DNA of 64,000 nt from Sporosarcina sp. NCCP-2222 (lineage in GTDB: Bacteria > Bacillota > Bacilli > Bacillales_A > Planococcaceae), in the NCBI RefSeq assembly GCF_023168145.1, contig NZ_BQYK01000003.1:438114-502113 (forward strand), read 5' to 3'. The notes under the pieces are model-generated. The model ran no database searches. It was not told where the DNA came from and saw only the letters and a program-made list of their open reading frames with translations. Shown piece after piece: positions 14,379 to 22,806 of this stretch. A program made the position numbers and the translations under genes. Positions within the stretch are counted from its first letter, which is position 1. The number at the start of each line of letters is the position of its first letter.

Positions 14379-16169
14379 TCATTTTTGATGTTTCTCCAAA
14401 AACTCCAACATGCGGCTGTATACAGTAATTTCATTCTCTTTTTTCGAGAAACCATGTCCTTCGTCGTCGAGGACCAAATATTCGACATCCCGGCCGAGCG
14501 CTTCCAGTTTGGCTACAATCTGATCGGATTCTTCTTTAACGACACGCGGATCTTTAGCGCCTTGGATGACAAGCATCGGTTTTGTCATGCCGTCTAAATA
14601 GGTGACAGGTGAGTCCTTTTCAAAACGCTCCTTATCTCGCACCGGATCGCCAATCCAGCGGTCCATGATCGGCTTCCAATGCGGTGGAACAGACTCGACA
14701 AAAGTGAACAAATTTGAAACTCCGAAAATATCGACGACCGCTTTGAAGTAGTCTGCATGTCGGCCATGCAACAGCAAGGCCATGTAGCCGCCATAGCTGC
14801 CGCCTACCAGGAATAGCCGCTCTCGATCGGTATGGCCATTTTCAATTAGCCAATCGATGCCCGCAATGCAATCTAGGCGAGGGCCCTCTCCCCAGTCCCG
14901 CTCCACCATCTTTGTGAATTCGGAGCCATAGCCAGTACTGCCTCTGAAGTTTGGCGCAAAAATGGAGTATCCTCTATTTAGGAAACATTGGAACATGGAA
15001 CGGAACATCTTTCTTTCAGCTGCCTGCGGGCCGCCATGCGGCCAAAAGATAGTAAATCCATTGTCCTGTTCGGCTTTTGGTTTGAATAATAAAGCTTCAA
15101 TTTTCAGACCGTCGAATGACGAATATGTCACGACTTCTGGTTCTACCATCTGCTCTATATTCACACCAAGCACCCTGTTATCCGTCAACTGCTTCCATTC
15201 CTCGCCATCGGAAGAACAGAAGATGTTCAAAGGTACCGTTGCACTCCGGCCAAGCAGATAAACGGCTCCAGACTTAGCTACTTCCAACTGATCCACTGTG
15301 TCAATCGGAAGTGAACAAGACTTCAAGGTTTTCGACTCGACCTCATATTTATATAGTTTATCGACAACTCCATGTGAAGTTGTCAAATAAAAGACGTTCT
15401 TTTCCTTGACCCAGTTGATGGAGCCCACACTTTCCCCACTAATTTCTAATTCCTTCGTAAAAGTTTGGGAAGGAATATGGAATGAAGCTACATATGAAAA
15501 GTCACTATCATAATCTGTAATGAAATAGATCGTATCGTTATCGATAAAGACTGGATTGAAAGTGACATGCACTTGTTCTGGATCTGGAGTTAAATAGATC
15601 GTTTCATCCCCGATTTTCACAAAACCAAGCACATACGTATTCGCAAGCGAACTGACATACACTAACTTTTCCTCATCCTTTGATACAGCTGCCAACTGAG
15701 TGGGAGCCTTATCACCGAGGTGCAGGAGGATGTCCTTGCCTGTCTTCAAATTACGCATATGGGTGTTTAAAAAATTTGGATTGTCTTTTGAAGTGACATA
15801 ATAGACACGTTCCCCATCTTCACTTACATTACTTAGAAAGAACTTTTCACTTGAATCCCCTGTAATCAAATCCTCTGGCAAACCACCCTCGAATGGCACG
15901 GCATAGATTTGATAGTTCTCGTCCCCATCCCGGTCAAATCCAGCCAGCACATAACGGTTTTTCGGATCGATTTCAATAAAGGCGCAGGACTCATCCGCAT
16001 GAGCAAATAAATACGGATATGTTTCAGGCAAATCCATCGCCCATAAATTCATCTTTCCATTCATATTCGTGTTGAAGATCAGGCGTTTTTCATCTTTGCT
16101 GACGGCAAAGTTTGTAATCGTGTACGTCCTGAAAAATTGTTCAACTGTCGGCTTCGCAAATTGAATCAT
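14379..16169 (-). CDS. S9 family serine peptidase (prolyl oligopeptidase / acylaminoacyl-peptidase type)
   Basis: A 596-residue protein without signal peptide. Residues 1-330 are a seven-bladed beta-propeller built from repeats such as SNVSEDGERVYYVTSKDN. Residues 340-596 are an alpha/beta-hydrolase domain with HGGPQAAE (oxyanion region), the nucleophile Ser near residue 458 in GGSYGGY, the Asp in GAKDPRV and the His in DDEGHGF. It should cleave short peptides in the cytoplasm, perhaps acyl- or proline-containing ones. ATG 16169 has AGGGGTGATG upstream. Monocistronic, with its own terminator. Confidence 0.93.
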   Translation of the reverse strand: MIQFAKPTVEQFFRTYTITNFAVSKDEKRLIFNTNMNGKMNLWAMDLPETYPYLFAHADESCAFIEIDPKNRYVLAGFDRDGDENYQIYAVPFEGGLPEDLITGDSSEKFFLSNVSEDGERVYYVTSKDNPNFLNTHMRNLKTGKDILLHLGDKAPTQLAAVSKDEEKLVYVSSLANTYVLGFVKIGDETIYLTPDPEQVHVTFNPVFIDNDTIYFITDYDSDFSYVASFHIPSQTFTKELEISGESVGSINWVKEKNVFYLTTSHGVVDKLYKYEVESKTLKSCSLPIDTVDQLEVAKSGAVYLLGRSATVPLNIFCSSDGEEWKQLTDNRVLGVNIEQMVEPEVVTYSSFDGLKIEALLFKPKAEQDNGFTIFWPHGGPQAAERKMFRSMFQCFLNRGYSIFAPNFRGSTGYGSEFTKMVERDWGEGPRLDCIAGIDWLIENGHTDRERLFLVGGSYGGYMALLLHGRHADYFKAVVDIFGVSNLFTFVESVPPHWKPIMDRWIGDPVRDKERFEKDSPVTYLDGMTKPMLVIQGAKDPRVVKEESDQIVAKLEALGRDVEYLVLDDEGHGFSKKENEITVYSRMLEFLEKHQK

Positions 16170-16357
16170 CTCATCACCCCTGAATTATTAAAAAAGTAGT
16201 ACAATTCTTCCTCTACCATTATAACGAAAATAGATCAGTGAAACTAGTAACCCTACTCATTCGTATAGTTATAACATAGACTATGGAAAGGGGATATTTC
16301 CTAGTACAAATATGGTAATATAGAAAGGTAAGATTTAGTGACCTGGAGGTGAATCGT

Positions 16358-16633
16358 GTGCAACAACCGCAAACCATCCAACATCGTCCGGAAGGAAACG
16401 GCCTGGCTGTCGCAGCCCTCGTTCTCGGTATAATCGGAGTCGTACTTAATTTAGTTATCATCATTCCATACTTTTTAGGTATTTTAGCAATCATATTCGG
16501 ATCTGTGGGACTAAAAAAATCGTATGGCCGGGGTATGTCAATAGCCGGAATTATTTTAGGATCTGTTGCTCTCTTGATGAAAATCTGTTTTTGGATACTG
16601 ATTTTTATCCTGGGCAGTATTGGTGATTACTAA
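16358..16633 (+). CDS. DUF4190 domain small membrane protein
   Basis: A 91-residue protein: polar N-terminus, then NGLAVAALVLGIIGVVLN and two further hydrophobic helices with the glycine-rich KKSYGRGMSIAGIILG turn typical of DUF4190. The function of this family is unknown. GTG at 16358 is preferred: GGAGG at 16345-16349 is 8 bases upstream, and the alternative GTG at 16349 lies inside that site. Convergent with the DUF4870 gene, sharing a bidirectional terminator. Confidence 0.8.
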   Translation: MQQPQTIQHRPEGNGLAVAALVLGIIGVVLNLVIIIPYFLGILAIIFGSVGLKKSYGRGMSIAGIILGSVALLMKICFWILIFILGSIGDY

Positions 16634-16644
16634 TTCCATTGCAG

Positions 16645-16675
16645 AAAAAGCGATGACTGGACTGTCATCGCTTTT
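16645..16675. terminator. Bidirectional terminator between two small membrane-protein genes
   Basis: 12-13-bp stem AAAAAGCGATGAC / GTCATCGCTTTT with a 6-base loop; A run on one side, T run on the other. Confidence 0.88.
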
Positions 16676-17069
16676 ATTTTGCCTGATTCACTTGCTTTTC
16701 TGCCATTTCCCCGATAATAGGCAGCTTGTAGTAGTTGCCATTGTACGCTTGATACATCATGAAAATCATAATGGCAAACGCAAGTAACGATATGAGGAAA
16801 CTAAAGATCAGACCAATAATAGGCAGGAAACCTAACACAATATTGATCAAGAAAACTGCCACCGCTAAAAACAAGGATTGGAAAGCATGATAGCGGATGA
16901 AGCGGCTTTCTTTTTCAATAAAAAGGAATACAATACCGATAATGAAGATGTAGCTGAGCATTCCACCTACATTAGGTGTTAATCCTATTGTTGTTTTCTC
17001 CGTTTTTTCTGCTAGTACGGGTGTCTGTTCCAATTTCGGGTCCTCTCTCTTTTGTTCACCTTCGCTCAA
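16674..17069 (-). CDS. DUF4870 (Tic20-like) membrane protein
   Basis: A 131-residue protein. About 30 polar residues precede NVGGMLSYIF, then three to four hydrophobic helices. IEKESRFIRYHAFQSLFL is the signature loop of DUF4870/Tic20-like proteins, and the C-terminus ends with YQAYNGNYYKLPIIGEMAEK, also typical. No enzymatic motif; role unknown. It is followed by its terminator and preceded at some distance by the coiled-coil gene on the same strand. Confidence 0.85.
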   Translation of the reverse strand: MSEGEQKREDPKLEQTPVLAEKTEKTTIGLTPNVGGMLSYIFIIGIVFLFIEKESRFIRYHAFQSLFLAVAVFLINIVLGFLPIIGLIFSFLISLLAFAIMIFMMYQAYNGNYYKLPIIGEMAEKQVNQAK

Positions 17070-17119
17070 TCATTTCCCTCCTCATTTGACTATATTGAGC
17101 GGCCCCTTGTTTCATTCCT

Positions 17120-17842
17120 TTATCTCGTGCTTTCATCTGAATGTTTTATTGGGCTTCTTTTTAGCTTAGCCGCGTAGAGTGTAGTTATTTTATACCCCTT
17201 CTCTATCTTCTCGGCCAAATCGTGGCTTCGTTCATAGATGATGGAGCGGAGATGGTCCATTTGCCGTGCCAATTTATCCAGCATTCCCTCCTGCCGATCA
17301 AGCCGGCTGGTCATTTCTATCTGGGCTGCTGTTTGTTTCTCAAGAACTTCAGCTACCCTTTGCTGATCCTTTCGCTGTTCTTCCATTCTCACTAATAACA
17401 CATCATGCAGCTTTTGTGTGTGTTGTAAACTGATCGTCAGTTCCTGGTTCGAATGATGTATGGTTTCAATTTGCCGGATCAGTTCTTGCTGTTCTGCTTG
17501 TTTAGAAAAGAAAGACTCGTGCAACAGCTGATTTTGCTCTTCTAATTTTACCAATCTTTCTATGACGTTCTCTTCAAATGCCGCCTCTTCGTATTGCTGT
17601 TCCCTGAGTTCCTCTAAACGATAAGAAACCGATAACCACCGATCTTTTTGTTTCAGTCGCTCTTTTGATAATTCCACTGCTAGCTGCTGTATGTTGCCAC
17701 GCATCTCCTCGTCAATCATCCGCTGGCCGGTCTTCCATTCTGTGAGTGGATCATAGGTGTAGCAATCTTGATTTGGTTCATGTATGGATTCTTTATTCAT
17801 AAACATCTCTGGATGTTGGCGGCCATTCAAAAAAAGTCCCAT
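17120..17842 (-). CDS. Unrecognised coiled-coil protein
   Basis: A 240-residue hydrophilic protein with no signal peptide or membrane segment. About residues 45-215 are nearly uninterrupted heptad-type helix rich in Gln, Glu, Leu and Lys (for example KLEEQNQLLHES, RLDRQEGMLDKLARQMDHL), so a long coiled coil is expected. The N-terminus (MGLFLNGRQHPEMF) and the C-terminal KITTLYAAKLKRS are non-helical and could be interaction ends. I recognise no family. It could be a structural or spore-related filament protein, but nothing here proves it. Start has GGAGGAATTGGC upstream. Confidence 0.7.
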   Translation of the reverse strand: MGLFLNGRQHPEMFMNKESIHEPNQDCYTYDPLTEWKTGQRMIDEEMRGNIQQLAVELSKERLKQKDRWLSVSYRLEELREQQYEEAAFEENVIERLVKLEEQNQLLHESFFSKQAEQQELIRQIETIHHSNQELTISLQHTQKLHDVLLVRMEEQRKDQQRVAEVLEKQTAAQIEMTSRLDRQEGMLDKLARQMDHLRSIIYERSHDLAEKIEKGYKITTLYAAKLKRSPIKHSDESTR

Positions 17843-17914
17843 GCCAATTCCTCCTTTGCCCGTATCCTATGCACTTTCCTATATCTGAGGTGAATAGCAC
17901 AGCAGCTTTACAAA

Positions 17915-17945
17915 GAAAAAAGACTGCTCTTAAAGGCAGTCTTTT
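17915..17945. terminator. Terminator of the VLRF1 gene
   Basis: 11-bp stem AAAAAGACTGC / GCAGTCTTTTT, T runs on both strands; lies downstream of the minus-strand VLRF1 gene. Confidence 0.87.
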
Positions 17946-17971
17946 TCGGATAATGCTTACTTCTATTCAGT

Positions 17972-18766
17972 TTATCGTTCAAAAACCTGATGCAGCACCT
18001 TACTCGGTTCCACATTGATCAGGTTTTTATAAATACAATTGTTCGGTTTCTGACGAAGCGAACCAGCAAATGATTTTGCCAGATCTGCTTCACCGACAAC
18101 ATAGAGCTCTCTCCACCCTTTTTCCTTCCTCATATTTTCTACTATTGTTCCCATGTCTTTATAAAATCGATCCAGATTTTCTCGAAGTCGCTGATCCAAA
18201 TCATCGACATGGCTTCCGCCCGTTCCACGCTGATTGGCTGAGTTCAACCCTTTCTGCTCTCTCCACACATCAAGGCCAGAGTCGAAGGAATAGGTCTTTT
18301 CATCATGGACAAAGCCCATGGCAGTATCCAAAATACGCACCTCTCCAAAGCTTGGCAAGACGACGCCTGCTTCCGGATACGCTTTCATCATATATTCAAA
18401 TTGCTCCGTTACCGGGTGGTTTTCCCAATAGAAGTTTGTTTTCACAGGGATTTGAACATAATGGACTGACCAAAGTTCAGGGTTCTCTGACGCAAAAATA
18501 ACGACTCCTTTAAGCAAGTCGTTTTTATGTGAATCAATTTCCGCGGCTACTTTAGCTTTAACATTTGCAAATGCTTTTATTTCACGTTCATCTTTGGATG
18601 CTTTCAAATATTCATCCAGTCGTTTTAAACCATTTTTCAATTGTATTTTCCAAGCACCGTTCTGTTGCTCCGGGTCTGCAGGGTTCGTGTTCAAATAGAC
18701 GGTTAATACGCATCGATGATCACAGTGAAAATCTTGTAAGGCTTGAAGTTCCTTGCTAATTGACAT
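17972..18766 (-). CDS. VLRF1/aeRF1-type release-factor-like protein
   Basis: A 264-residue protein with the eRF1-like fold found in bacterial VLRF1-type proteins: N-terminal CVLTVYLNTNPADPEQQNG, central VVLPSFGEVRILDTAMGFV, and the LNSANQRGTGGSHVDDLDQR segment where GTGG occupies the place of the GGQ loop of classical release factors, followed by LREN and the VVGEADLAKSF domain. Members are thought to act on ribosomes or peptidyl-tRNA; the exact reaction in Firmicutes is not settled. ATG 18766 has GGAGGTCG upstream. Monocistronic. Confidence 0.8.
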   Translation of the reverse strand: MSISKELQALQDFHCDHRCVLTVYLNTNPADPEQQNGAWKIQLKNGLKRLDEYLKASKDEREIKAFANVKAKVAAEIDSHKNDLLKGVVIFASENPELWSVHYVQIPVKTNFYWENHPVTEQFEYMMKAYPEAGVVLPSFGEVRILDTAMGFVHDEKTYSFDSGLDVWREQKGLNSANQRGTGGSHVDDLDQRLRENLDRFYKDMGTIVENMRKEKGWRELYVVGEADLAKSFAGSLRQKPNNCIYKNLINVEPSKVLHQVFER

Positions 18767-18852
18767 GTATACTTCGACCTCCTTGAGATTACTTACCTAT
18801 TCTTATACCCTATGAAAATCGGAATAAACCAAATAATCTACTTTTTATTCAC

Positions 18853-18882
18853 CGTATAAAAATTTCTTTCCATGCCATATTA
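18853..18882 (+). promoter_or_regulatory. Possible forespore (sigma-G/F) promoter of the YfhD-like gene
   Basis: CGTATA (18853-18858), 17 bases, CATATTA (18876-18882). Sigma-G sites look like TGMATA and CATAMTA, so agreement is partial; plausible only because a spore-former-specific gene follows 30 bases later. Confidence 0.3.
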
Positions 18883-18913
18883 GTGAGGACAAAACCGAAA
18901 GGATGATGGCAAA

Positions 18914-19072
18914 GTGGGAAGAGACAATCACAATAATAAAACAGGCAAAAATAGTGCTTCATTGCCACAAACACCTAAAAATCAAAAAATCAATTCCAAC
19001 GATATGAAAGAAGAAATTGCAAGCGAAATGGCAGAACTGCATCAAGCGAAAAAGAAAAAGAAATTTAGATGA
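18914..19072 (+). CDS. YfhD-family small protein
   Basis: A 52-residue, very basic and hydrophilic peptide. It begins with GRDNHNNKTGKNSASLPQTPK, the pattern of the YfhD family (G-R, basic region, K-x-x-LPQ-x-PK), then a short acidic helix (EEIASEMAEL) and a lysine-rich tail. GTG at 18914 is the likely start; AAAGGATG is about 10 bases upstream. An overlapping ATG frame at 18904 gives a peptide without family resemblance. YfhD is confined to endospore formers and its function is unknown. A terminator-like hairpin follows. Confidence 0.72.
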   Translation: MGRDNHNNKTGKNSASLPQTPKNQKINSNDMKEEIASEMAELHQAKKKKKFR

Positions 19073-19108
19073 TCGAATTTCTTGGCTGTGAAAAATAAAT
19101 AATACAAC

Positions 19109-19144
19109 ACGAGCCGATCACCCTAAAAAGGATGATCGGCTCGT
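19109..19144. terminator. Terminator-like hairpin between the YfhD-like and GNAT genes
   Basis: 12-bp perfect stem ACGAGCCGATCA / TGATCGGCTCGT with a 12-base loop. T-rich sequence flanks it on the minus strand. It closes both convergent units. Confidence 0.75.
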
Positions 19145-19176
19145 CATTACTTAATTTTGCAATTTGATTCTGATGA

Positions 19177-19722
19177 TCATAAGCTGTTATTCCATTCGTG
19201 TGTCAGCATGCCAAACAACAAGGAGTCTCTCCAGTCGTCTCCAATTCGGAGGTTCTGGCGCAACTTCCCCTCCTGTATCATTCCGACTTTCTCAAGCACT
19301 CGGGCGGAAGCGATGTTGCGAGGATCGCATGTGCCGAAGATACGGTGCAAGCGCAAGGAATGAAAACCAAATTGAAGCAATAGGCCGGCAGTCTCGGAAG
19401 CAAGTCCCTGTCCCCAATTATCCGGGTGAATAATGTAGGAGATTTCCCCTTCCTGATTCGAGAGGCTGCGGATATTTATTTCCCCGGCACCTACCAGTTT
19501 CTGCTGCTGCAAATGGATGACCGCAAAAACGAATCGGGTACGCGGAATTCTCATAGCATCTTCTATTATTGTTTGAACAAACTCAAACGAATTCGTTACT
19601 GTATTTGGCCCCCATGGTTGATAGCGGGAAGCTTCTGGTAAGGATGCATACGAATGAACATCTCTCCAGTCATCCAATGTCAACTCTCTCAAGCATACTT
19701 TTGAACCTGTTTCACCAATCAT
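19177..19722 (-). CDS. RimJ/RimL-type GNAT acetyltransferase
   Basis: A 181-residue member of the Acetyltransf_3 group that acetylates protein N-termini or small amines. Key segments: VCLRELTLDDWRDVHSYAS at the N-terminus, ISYIIHPDNWGQGLASETAGLLLQFGF carrying the acetyl-CoA loop (WGQGLA), and RIFGTCDPRNIASARVLEKVGM near the end. The specific substrate cannot be deduced. ATG 19722 has AAAGGTGATA upstream. It is the last gene of the minus-strand run that extends from about 29.2 kb to here. Confidence 0.88.
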   Translation of the reverse strand: MIGETGSKVCLRELTLDDWRDVHSYASLPEASRYQPWGPNTVTNSFEFVQTIIEDAMRIPRTRFVFAVIHLQQQKLVGAGEINIRSLSNQEGEISYIIHPDNWGQGLASETAGLLLQFGFHSLRLHRIFGTCDPRNIASARVLEKVGMIQEGKLRQNLRIGDDWRDSLLFGMLTHEWNNSL

Positions 19723-19744
19723 GGCCTATCACCTTTTCTGTCGG

Positions 19745-20116
19745 CTAGTTTAATCGATCTTGTGAAACTAAATTGTTCTGGATGAATGGTTCCAACCCTT
19801 GCGATTCCACCACCAAAGCTGTCATTCCCTCAGCAGACTCCGTTTCGTGTTCTTCTCCTTTGTCCCAAAAAACGATGTCTCCTGCTTTCACGTTTATCCC
19901 GGTTTCATTGCCTGTACGTACCCGGCCTTCCCCTTCCAAAACGATCAGCAATTGAGGAACGGCCGCTTCATGGTAGCCGACAATTCCGTCTACACCAAGC
20001 TCTATAATGGCAATATGAGTAGGAGCATCGGTCATTATTATTTTTCGCATGAGCATTTTTGAATTGTATTGGGAGACTTCTTTCCCCTTGATTTCAGCAG
20101 TTCGAAAGATTTTCAT
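19745..20116 (-). CDS. Cupin-domain protein
   Basis: A 123-residue single-domain cupin. Motif 1 resembles G-x-H-E-A-A-V-P-Q-L-L-I-V-L-E-G-E-G and motif 2 is GDIVFWDKGEEHETES, so one His and Glu set for a metal is largely kept. Probably a small metal-binding barrel with sugar- or amine-related function; activity unknown. Its ATG overlaps the stop of the upstream NUDIX gene (TAATG), which indicates translational coupling within the cluster. Confidence 0.85.
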   Translation of the reverse strand: MKIFRTAEIKGKEVSQYNSKMLMRKIIMTDAPTHIAIIELGVDGIVGYHEAAVPQLLIVLEGEGRVRTGNETGINVKAGDIVFWDKGEEHETESAEGMTALVVESQGLEPFIQNNLVSQDRLN

Positions 20117-20586
20117 TAAAGTACCCCTTTCCCTTCTCGAATCAAACGGAAATAATCTTGAATAATTGGAAGATCAGGCGGGCTGCAATTTCCGGGAAGT
20201 TCATTCAGATAAAAAAATTGAACATCTAACACTTCATCCGGATTTCCTTGCAGCAAACCATCATACTGCTTGCAAATGTAGGTGGCGACAGCGTTATAGA
20301 CTTCGTCACCGTGAGGGTAGCGGTAATAGAATTCTTTGCCCGAATAAAAATTAAATGGGATTAGCTCGATAGCTGTAAGATTTGTTTCTTCAAATAGTTC
20401 GCGTTTAGCTACTTCCTCCAATGTTTCGCCAGGTTCCATCGTCCCGCCTGGCAAGCCCCAACAATAATTATCTGACCGCAGCTGCAAAAGCATCCGACCG
20501 AATTGATCAATTACAATCACATTCGCACCGGCCAGTATGATCGGCCGCGTGCCAACGAGTTGCCTTATCTGTTGGACATACCCCAT
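20116..20586 (-). CDS. NUDIX hydrolase (paralogue 1)
   Basis: A 156-residue NUDIX protein. The Nudix box is complete: GGTMEPGETLEEVAKRELFEETNL (G-x5-E-x7-REU-x-EE-x-G/N-U) at about residues 46-70, where the metal-binding glutamates lie. Expected activity is hydrolysis of a nucleoside diphosphate linked to another moiety. It shares its N-terminal pattern (MGY-x-x-x-IR-x-LVG-x-RP) and overall length with the NUDIX gene at 22308, so the two look like local duplicates. Start is 2 bases from the preceding stop, with a weak binding site. Confidence 0.92.
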   Translation of the reverse strand: MGYVQQIRQLVGTRPIILAGANVIVIDQFGRMLLQLRSDNYCWGLPGGTMEPGETLEEVAKRELFEETNLTAIELIPFNFYSGKEFYYRYPHGDEVYNAVATYICKQYDGLLQGNPDEVLDVQFFYLNELPGNCSPPDLPIIQDYFRLIREGKGVL

Positions 20587-20588
20587 CG

Positions 20589-20999
20589 TTATGCCCTATT
20601 CGTTTTAAACGAAGGACTCAATTCACTCCACACATCAAACAGATTTCCATCGGGATCCGAAAACACAAAATTATTCCCGGCATGCCCTCTGTCTTCAATG
20701 TCACCGACTGTCACACCCCGGTTTTGCAAATCCTTCTGCAATTCTCGTAACGCAGACTCTCCATCTACTTCAAAAGTGAGGGAAAATCGCTTTGCGCCCT
20801 TCGTATCCATGAAATTGGCCGATTCGTTATCTGGTGATTTCACAAGAAAGAAACTTTGATTCGCCAAATCCAAAATCGCTTTGTCCTCATCTTCATAATT
20901 CAATTTCGCACCCAAATTTCCGACATACCAATGAGCAGATTCTTTCACATTCTTAACAGGAATATAAATTGTCCCGACACGCAGCAGCTTTTCTGTCAT
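20589..20999 (-). CDS. VOC family protein
   Basis: A 136-residue glyoxalase-fold protein: VGTIYIPVKNVKESAHWYVGNLGAKL opens the first module and HAGNNFVFSDPDGNLFDVW closes the second. The first strand lacks the His/Glu ligand of glyoxalase I, so it may be a binding or resistance protein rather than a lyase. The ATG at 20999 is correct: AAAGGAGGAA precedes it, and the in-frame ATG 42 bases upstream lies within the end of the previous gene. Confidence 0.85.
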   Translation of the reverse strand: MTEKLLRVGTIYIPVKNVKESAHWYVGNLGAKLNYEDEDKAILDLANQSFFLVKSPDNESANFMDTKGAKRFSLTFEVDGESALRELQKDLQNRGVTVGDIEDRGHAGNNFVFSDPDGNLFDVWSELSPSFKTNRA

Positions 21000-21000
21000 G

Positions 21001-21447
21001 TTAGTTTCCTCCTTTGACATCAACCAATTCAAACCTTTCACAAACTAGAAGCATTTCGCTTGAGTAGGGCAAACCAGCAGTGCTCAGTGCTTCTTTAAAA
21101 AAACGTTCATGGATGAGTCTCCATTCCTCGTACGTTCCTTCCCCTTCCGCTAAAGCGAATTCCTCATTGACTTCATTGAAGGGCGTGAGGGTCACTTCTA
21201 TAGTCTTAATGATGGCGACAGGTTCTTCTAAACTATTTAGAATGATGCTATACTCATTTACCTCCGGCAGCGGCTCATTCTCAGTTTCATACAAAACGTA
21301 GGCTGAGCACGTAGCGGTCTTTTGTCCAATGATCACTTTTTGCGCTAGTGCATCCGGCGTATCACCAAACATCCAGGCGCTTACTTTATCAGGCTTTTCC
21401 TCGGATCCCCAGTATTGATCCCAATACTCTTTCGCTGCTGAATTCAT
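21001..21447 (-). CDS. ASCH domain protein (YhfF type)
   Basis: A 148-residue ASCH/PUA-fold protein, similar to B. subtilis YhfF. Recognisable are SAAKEYWDQYWG, WMFGDTPDALAQKVIIGQKTATCS (the G-x-K-x-x-T signature of ASCH) and the C-terminal LLVCERFELVD. ASCH domains bind RNA or modified nucleosides; some bacterial members hydrolyse acylated nucleosides. GGAGGG precedes the ATG. It ends one base before the next gene's start. Confidence 0.87.
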   Translation of the reverse strand: MNSAAKEYWDQYWGSEEKPDKVSAWMFGDTPDALAQKVIIGQKTATCSAYVLYETENEPLPEVNEYSIILNSLEEPVAIIKTIEVTLTPFNEVNEEFALAEGEGTYEEWRLIHERFFKEALSTAGLPYSSEMLLVCERFELVDVKGGN

Positions 21448-21459
21448 TTTGAATCCCTC

Positions 21460-22302
21460 CTAGATGATCATTTCGATAATTCTACGGCATCTCTCTTCAT
21501 CTGAATGGATACCAAACTTCTTGCTTATATCAACGTTTAATTGATAAAACTCTGAACTTAGATTGGCTATTGTTTCTAAAATATCTTTCTGATCCCTTCG
21601 GCAATCCCATTCAGCTAGTTTCACTTGTTGCCAATCTTTCAACTGGCTTCTGGTGCCTTCTATTTTTGACCAAACACCATACGAACTCTTTAAATGAATC
21701 TCAATTTCCATATACCAACCATAGGCTATCAGCCATCGAAGTCGATCTATATTGGAGAGCGCACTGTACATTTCTCCTCTCATGGTAGAACGATAGGCTT
21801 CATGAAGAAATGCGAAAACCTTTCCCCTCCACCATTCTATATCCCTTAAGTCCGGAGTATATTTCAGCTTCTCTGCCTCTTCGAAGATCGGAGTTAGAAG
21901 ACTGTACGGGTCATAATATACCTGCAAGTCTTGTAACCAAATGGATGGCGTAATATCTTCTATTACTTGGTACCATGAGTCTACTTTCACGAATCCTTCA
22001 TAATGGGTCACAATAACAGGAGATACAGGGGAAGATTCCTCGTAGAATAAAACAGCCCCCCACTTCGCAGAACGTGCTCTTTTTGATTCAATGAATTGTT
22101 GTTGCATTCCAGGGTTAACAATGACATGAAGGTCAATATCTGAATAAAGATCATAATTACCCCTTGCTAAGGAGCCTCCCTCAAAAACAGCCATGACTCC
22201 CGTGTCATTTATCAAGTCATCCAAAGCTTTGTCCAACAGTTGCTTTCGGTACTTAGGCAATCCCAAATCCCTTTCATGAAACTTGACCAATGATACCGAC
22301 AT
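21460..22302 (-). CDS. Nucleotidyltransferase-fold protein (aminoglycoside adenylyltransferase-like)
   Basis: About 280 residues. The pol-beta-type motif FEGGSLARGNYDLYSDIDLHVIV (GGS-x9-11-DxD) near residues 42-64 defines a nucleotidyltransferase active site; a helical C-terminal region follows. It resembles the streptomycin/aminoglycoside 6-adenylyltransferase-like superfamily but lacks enough similarity to predict resistance. ATG at 22302 is chosen since AAGGAG is 9 bases upstream; the TTG at 22311 abuts that site. It overlaps closely with the upstream NUDIX gene. Confidence 0.8.
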   Translation of the reverse strand: MSVSLVKFHERDLGLPKYRKQLLDKALDDLINDTGVMAVFEGGSLARGNYDLYSDIDLHVIVNPGMQQQFIESKRARSAKWGAVLFYEESSPVSPVIVTHYEGFVKVDSWYQVIEDITPSIWLQDLQVYYDPYSLLTPIFEEAEKLKYTPDLRDIEWWRGKVFAFLHEAYRSTMRGEMYSALSNIDRLRWLIAYGWYMEIEIHLKSSYGVWSKIEGTRSQLKDWQQVKLAEWDCRRDQKDILETIANLSSEFYQLNVDISKKFGIHSDEERCRRIIEMII

Positions 22303-22307
22303 CCTTA

Positions 22308-22787
22308 TCAACTCCTTAATTTCACCAGCACATCCCGATGTTTCTGCAAGAACTCCTCCAATACCGTGCGGTGACTCCCTACAATATCATCTGGCAGTTC
22401 ATGTGGATAAAAATATTCGAACGCCATAGATTCCTTCGGATCGACAACCAGTTCGCCTTTAATGGCAGTGGAATAATATGCTGCCGTCACTACGTAGAAT
22501 TCATCTCCGTTGGCAGCCACAATAAATTGATCAGGACCTGAATAGACGTTGATCAGCGTTAATTCACCTACTGACAAGCCTGTCTCCTCCCATAATTCCC
22601 GTCTTGCGACATCTTCTGTTGATTCACCAAGTTCCATCAGCCCTCCTGGCAAGCCCCAGGCTCCTTCAGGAAATTTTCGCTGCTGCAATAAAATCCGGCC
22701 TTGCCGATCCACTGCCACTACGACAGATCCGACAAATATCATGGGCCGATGCCCAACCAGCTCTCGTATTTCTTCTATGTATCCCAT
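22308..22787 (-). CDS. NUDIX hydrolase (paralogue 2)
   Basis: A 159-residue NUDIX protein with the box GGLMELGESTEDVARRELWEETGL at about residues 47-70. N-terminus MGYIEEIRELVGHRPMIFVG parallels that of the gene at 20116, which suggests tandem duplication followed by insertion or retention of three genes between them. Substrate not assignable. GGAAGGAG precedes the ATG. It lies directly downstream of the sliding-clamp paralogue. Confidence 0.92.
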   Translation of the reverse strand: MGYIEEIRELVGHRPMIFVGSVVVAVDRQGRILLQQRKFPEGAWGLPGGLMELGESTEDVARRELWEETGLSVGELTLINVYSGPDQFIVAANGDEFYVVTAAYYSTAIKGELVVDPKESMAFEYFYPHELPDDIVGSHRTVLEEFLQKHRDVLVKLRS

Positions 22788-22806
22788 TACGTACTCCTTC
22801 CTTTCC

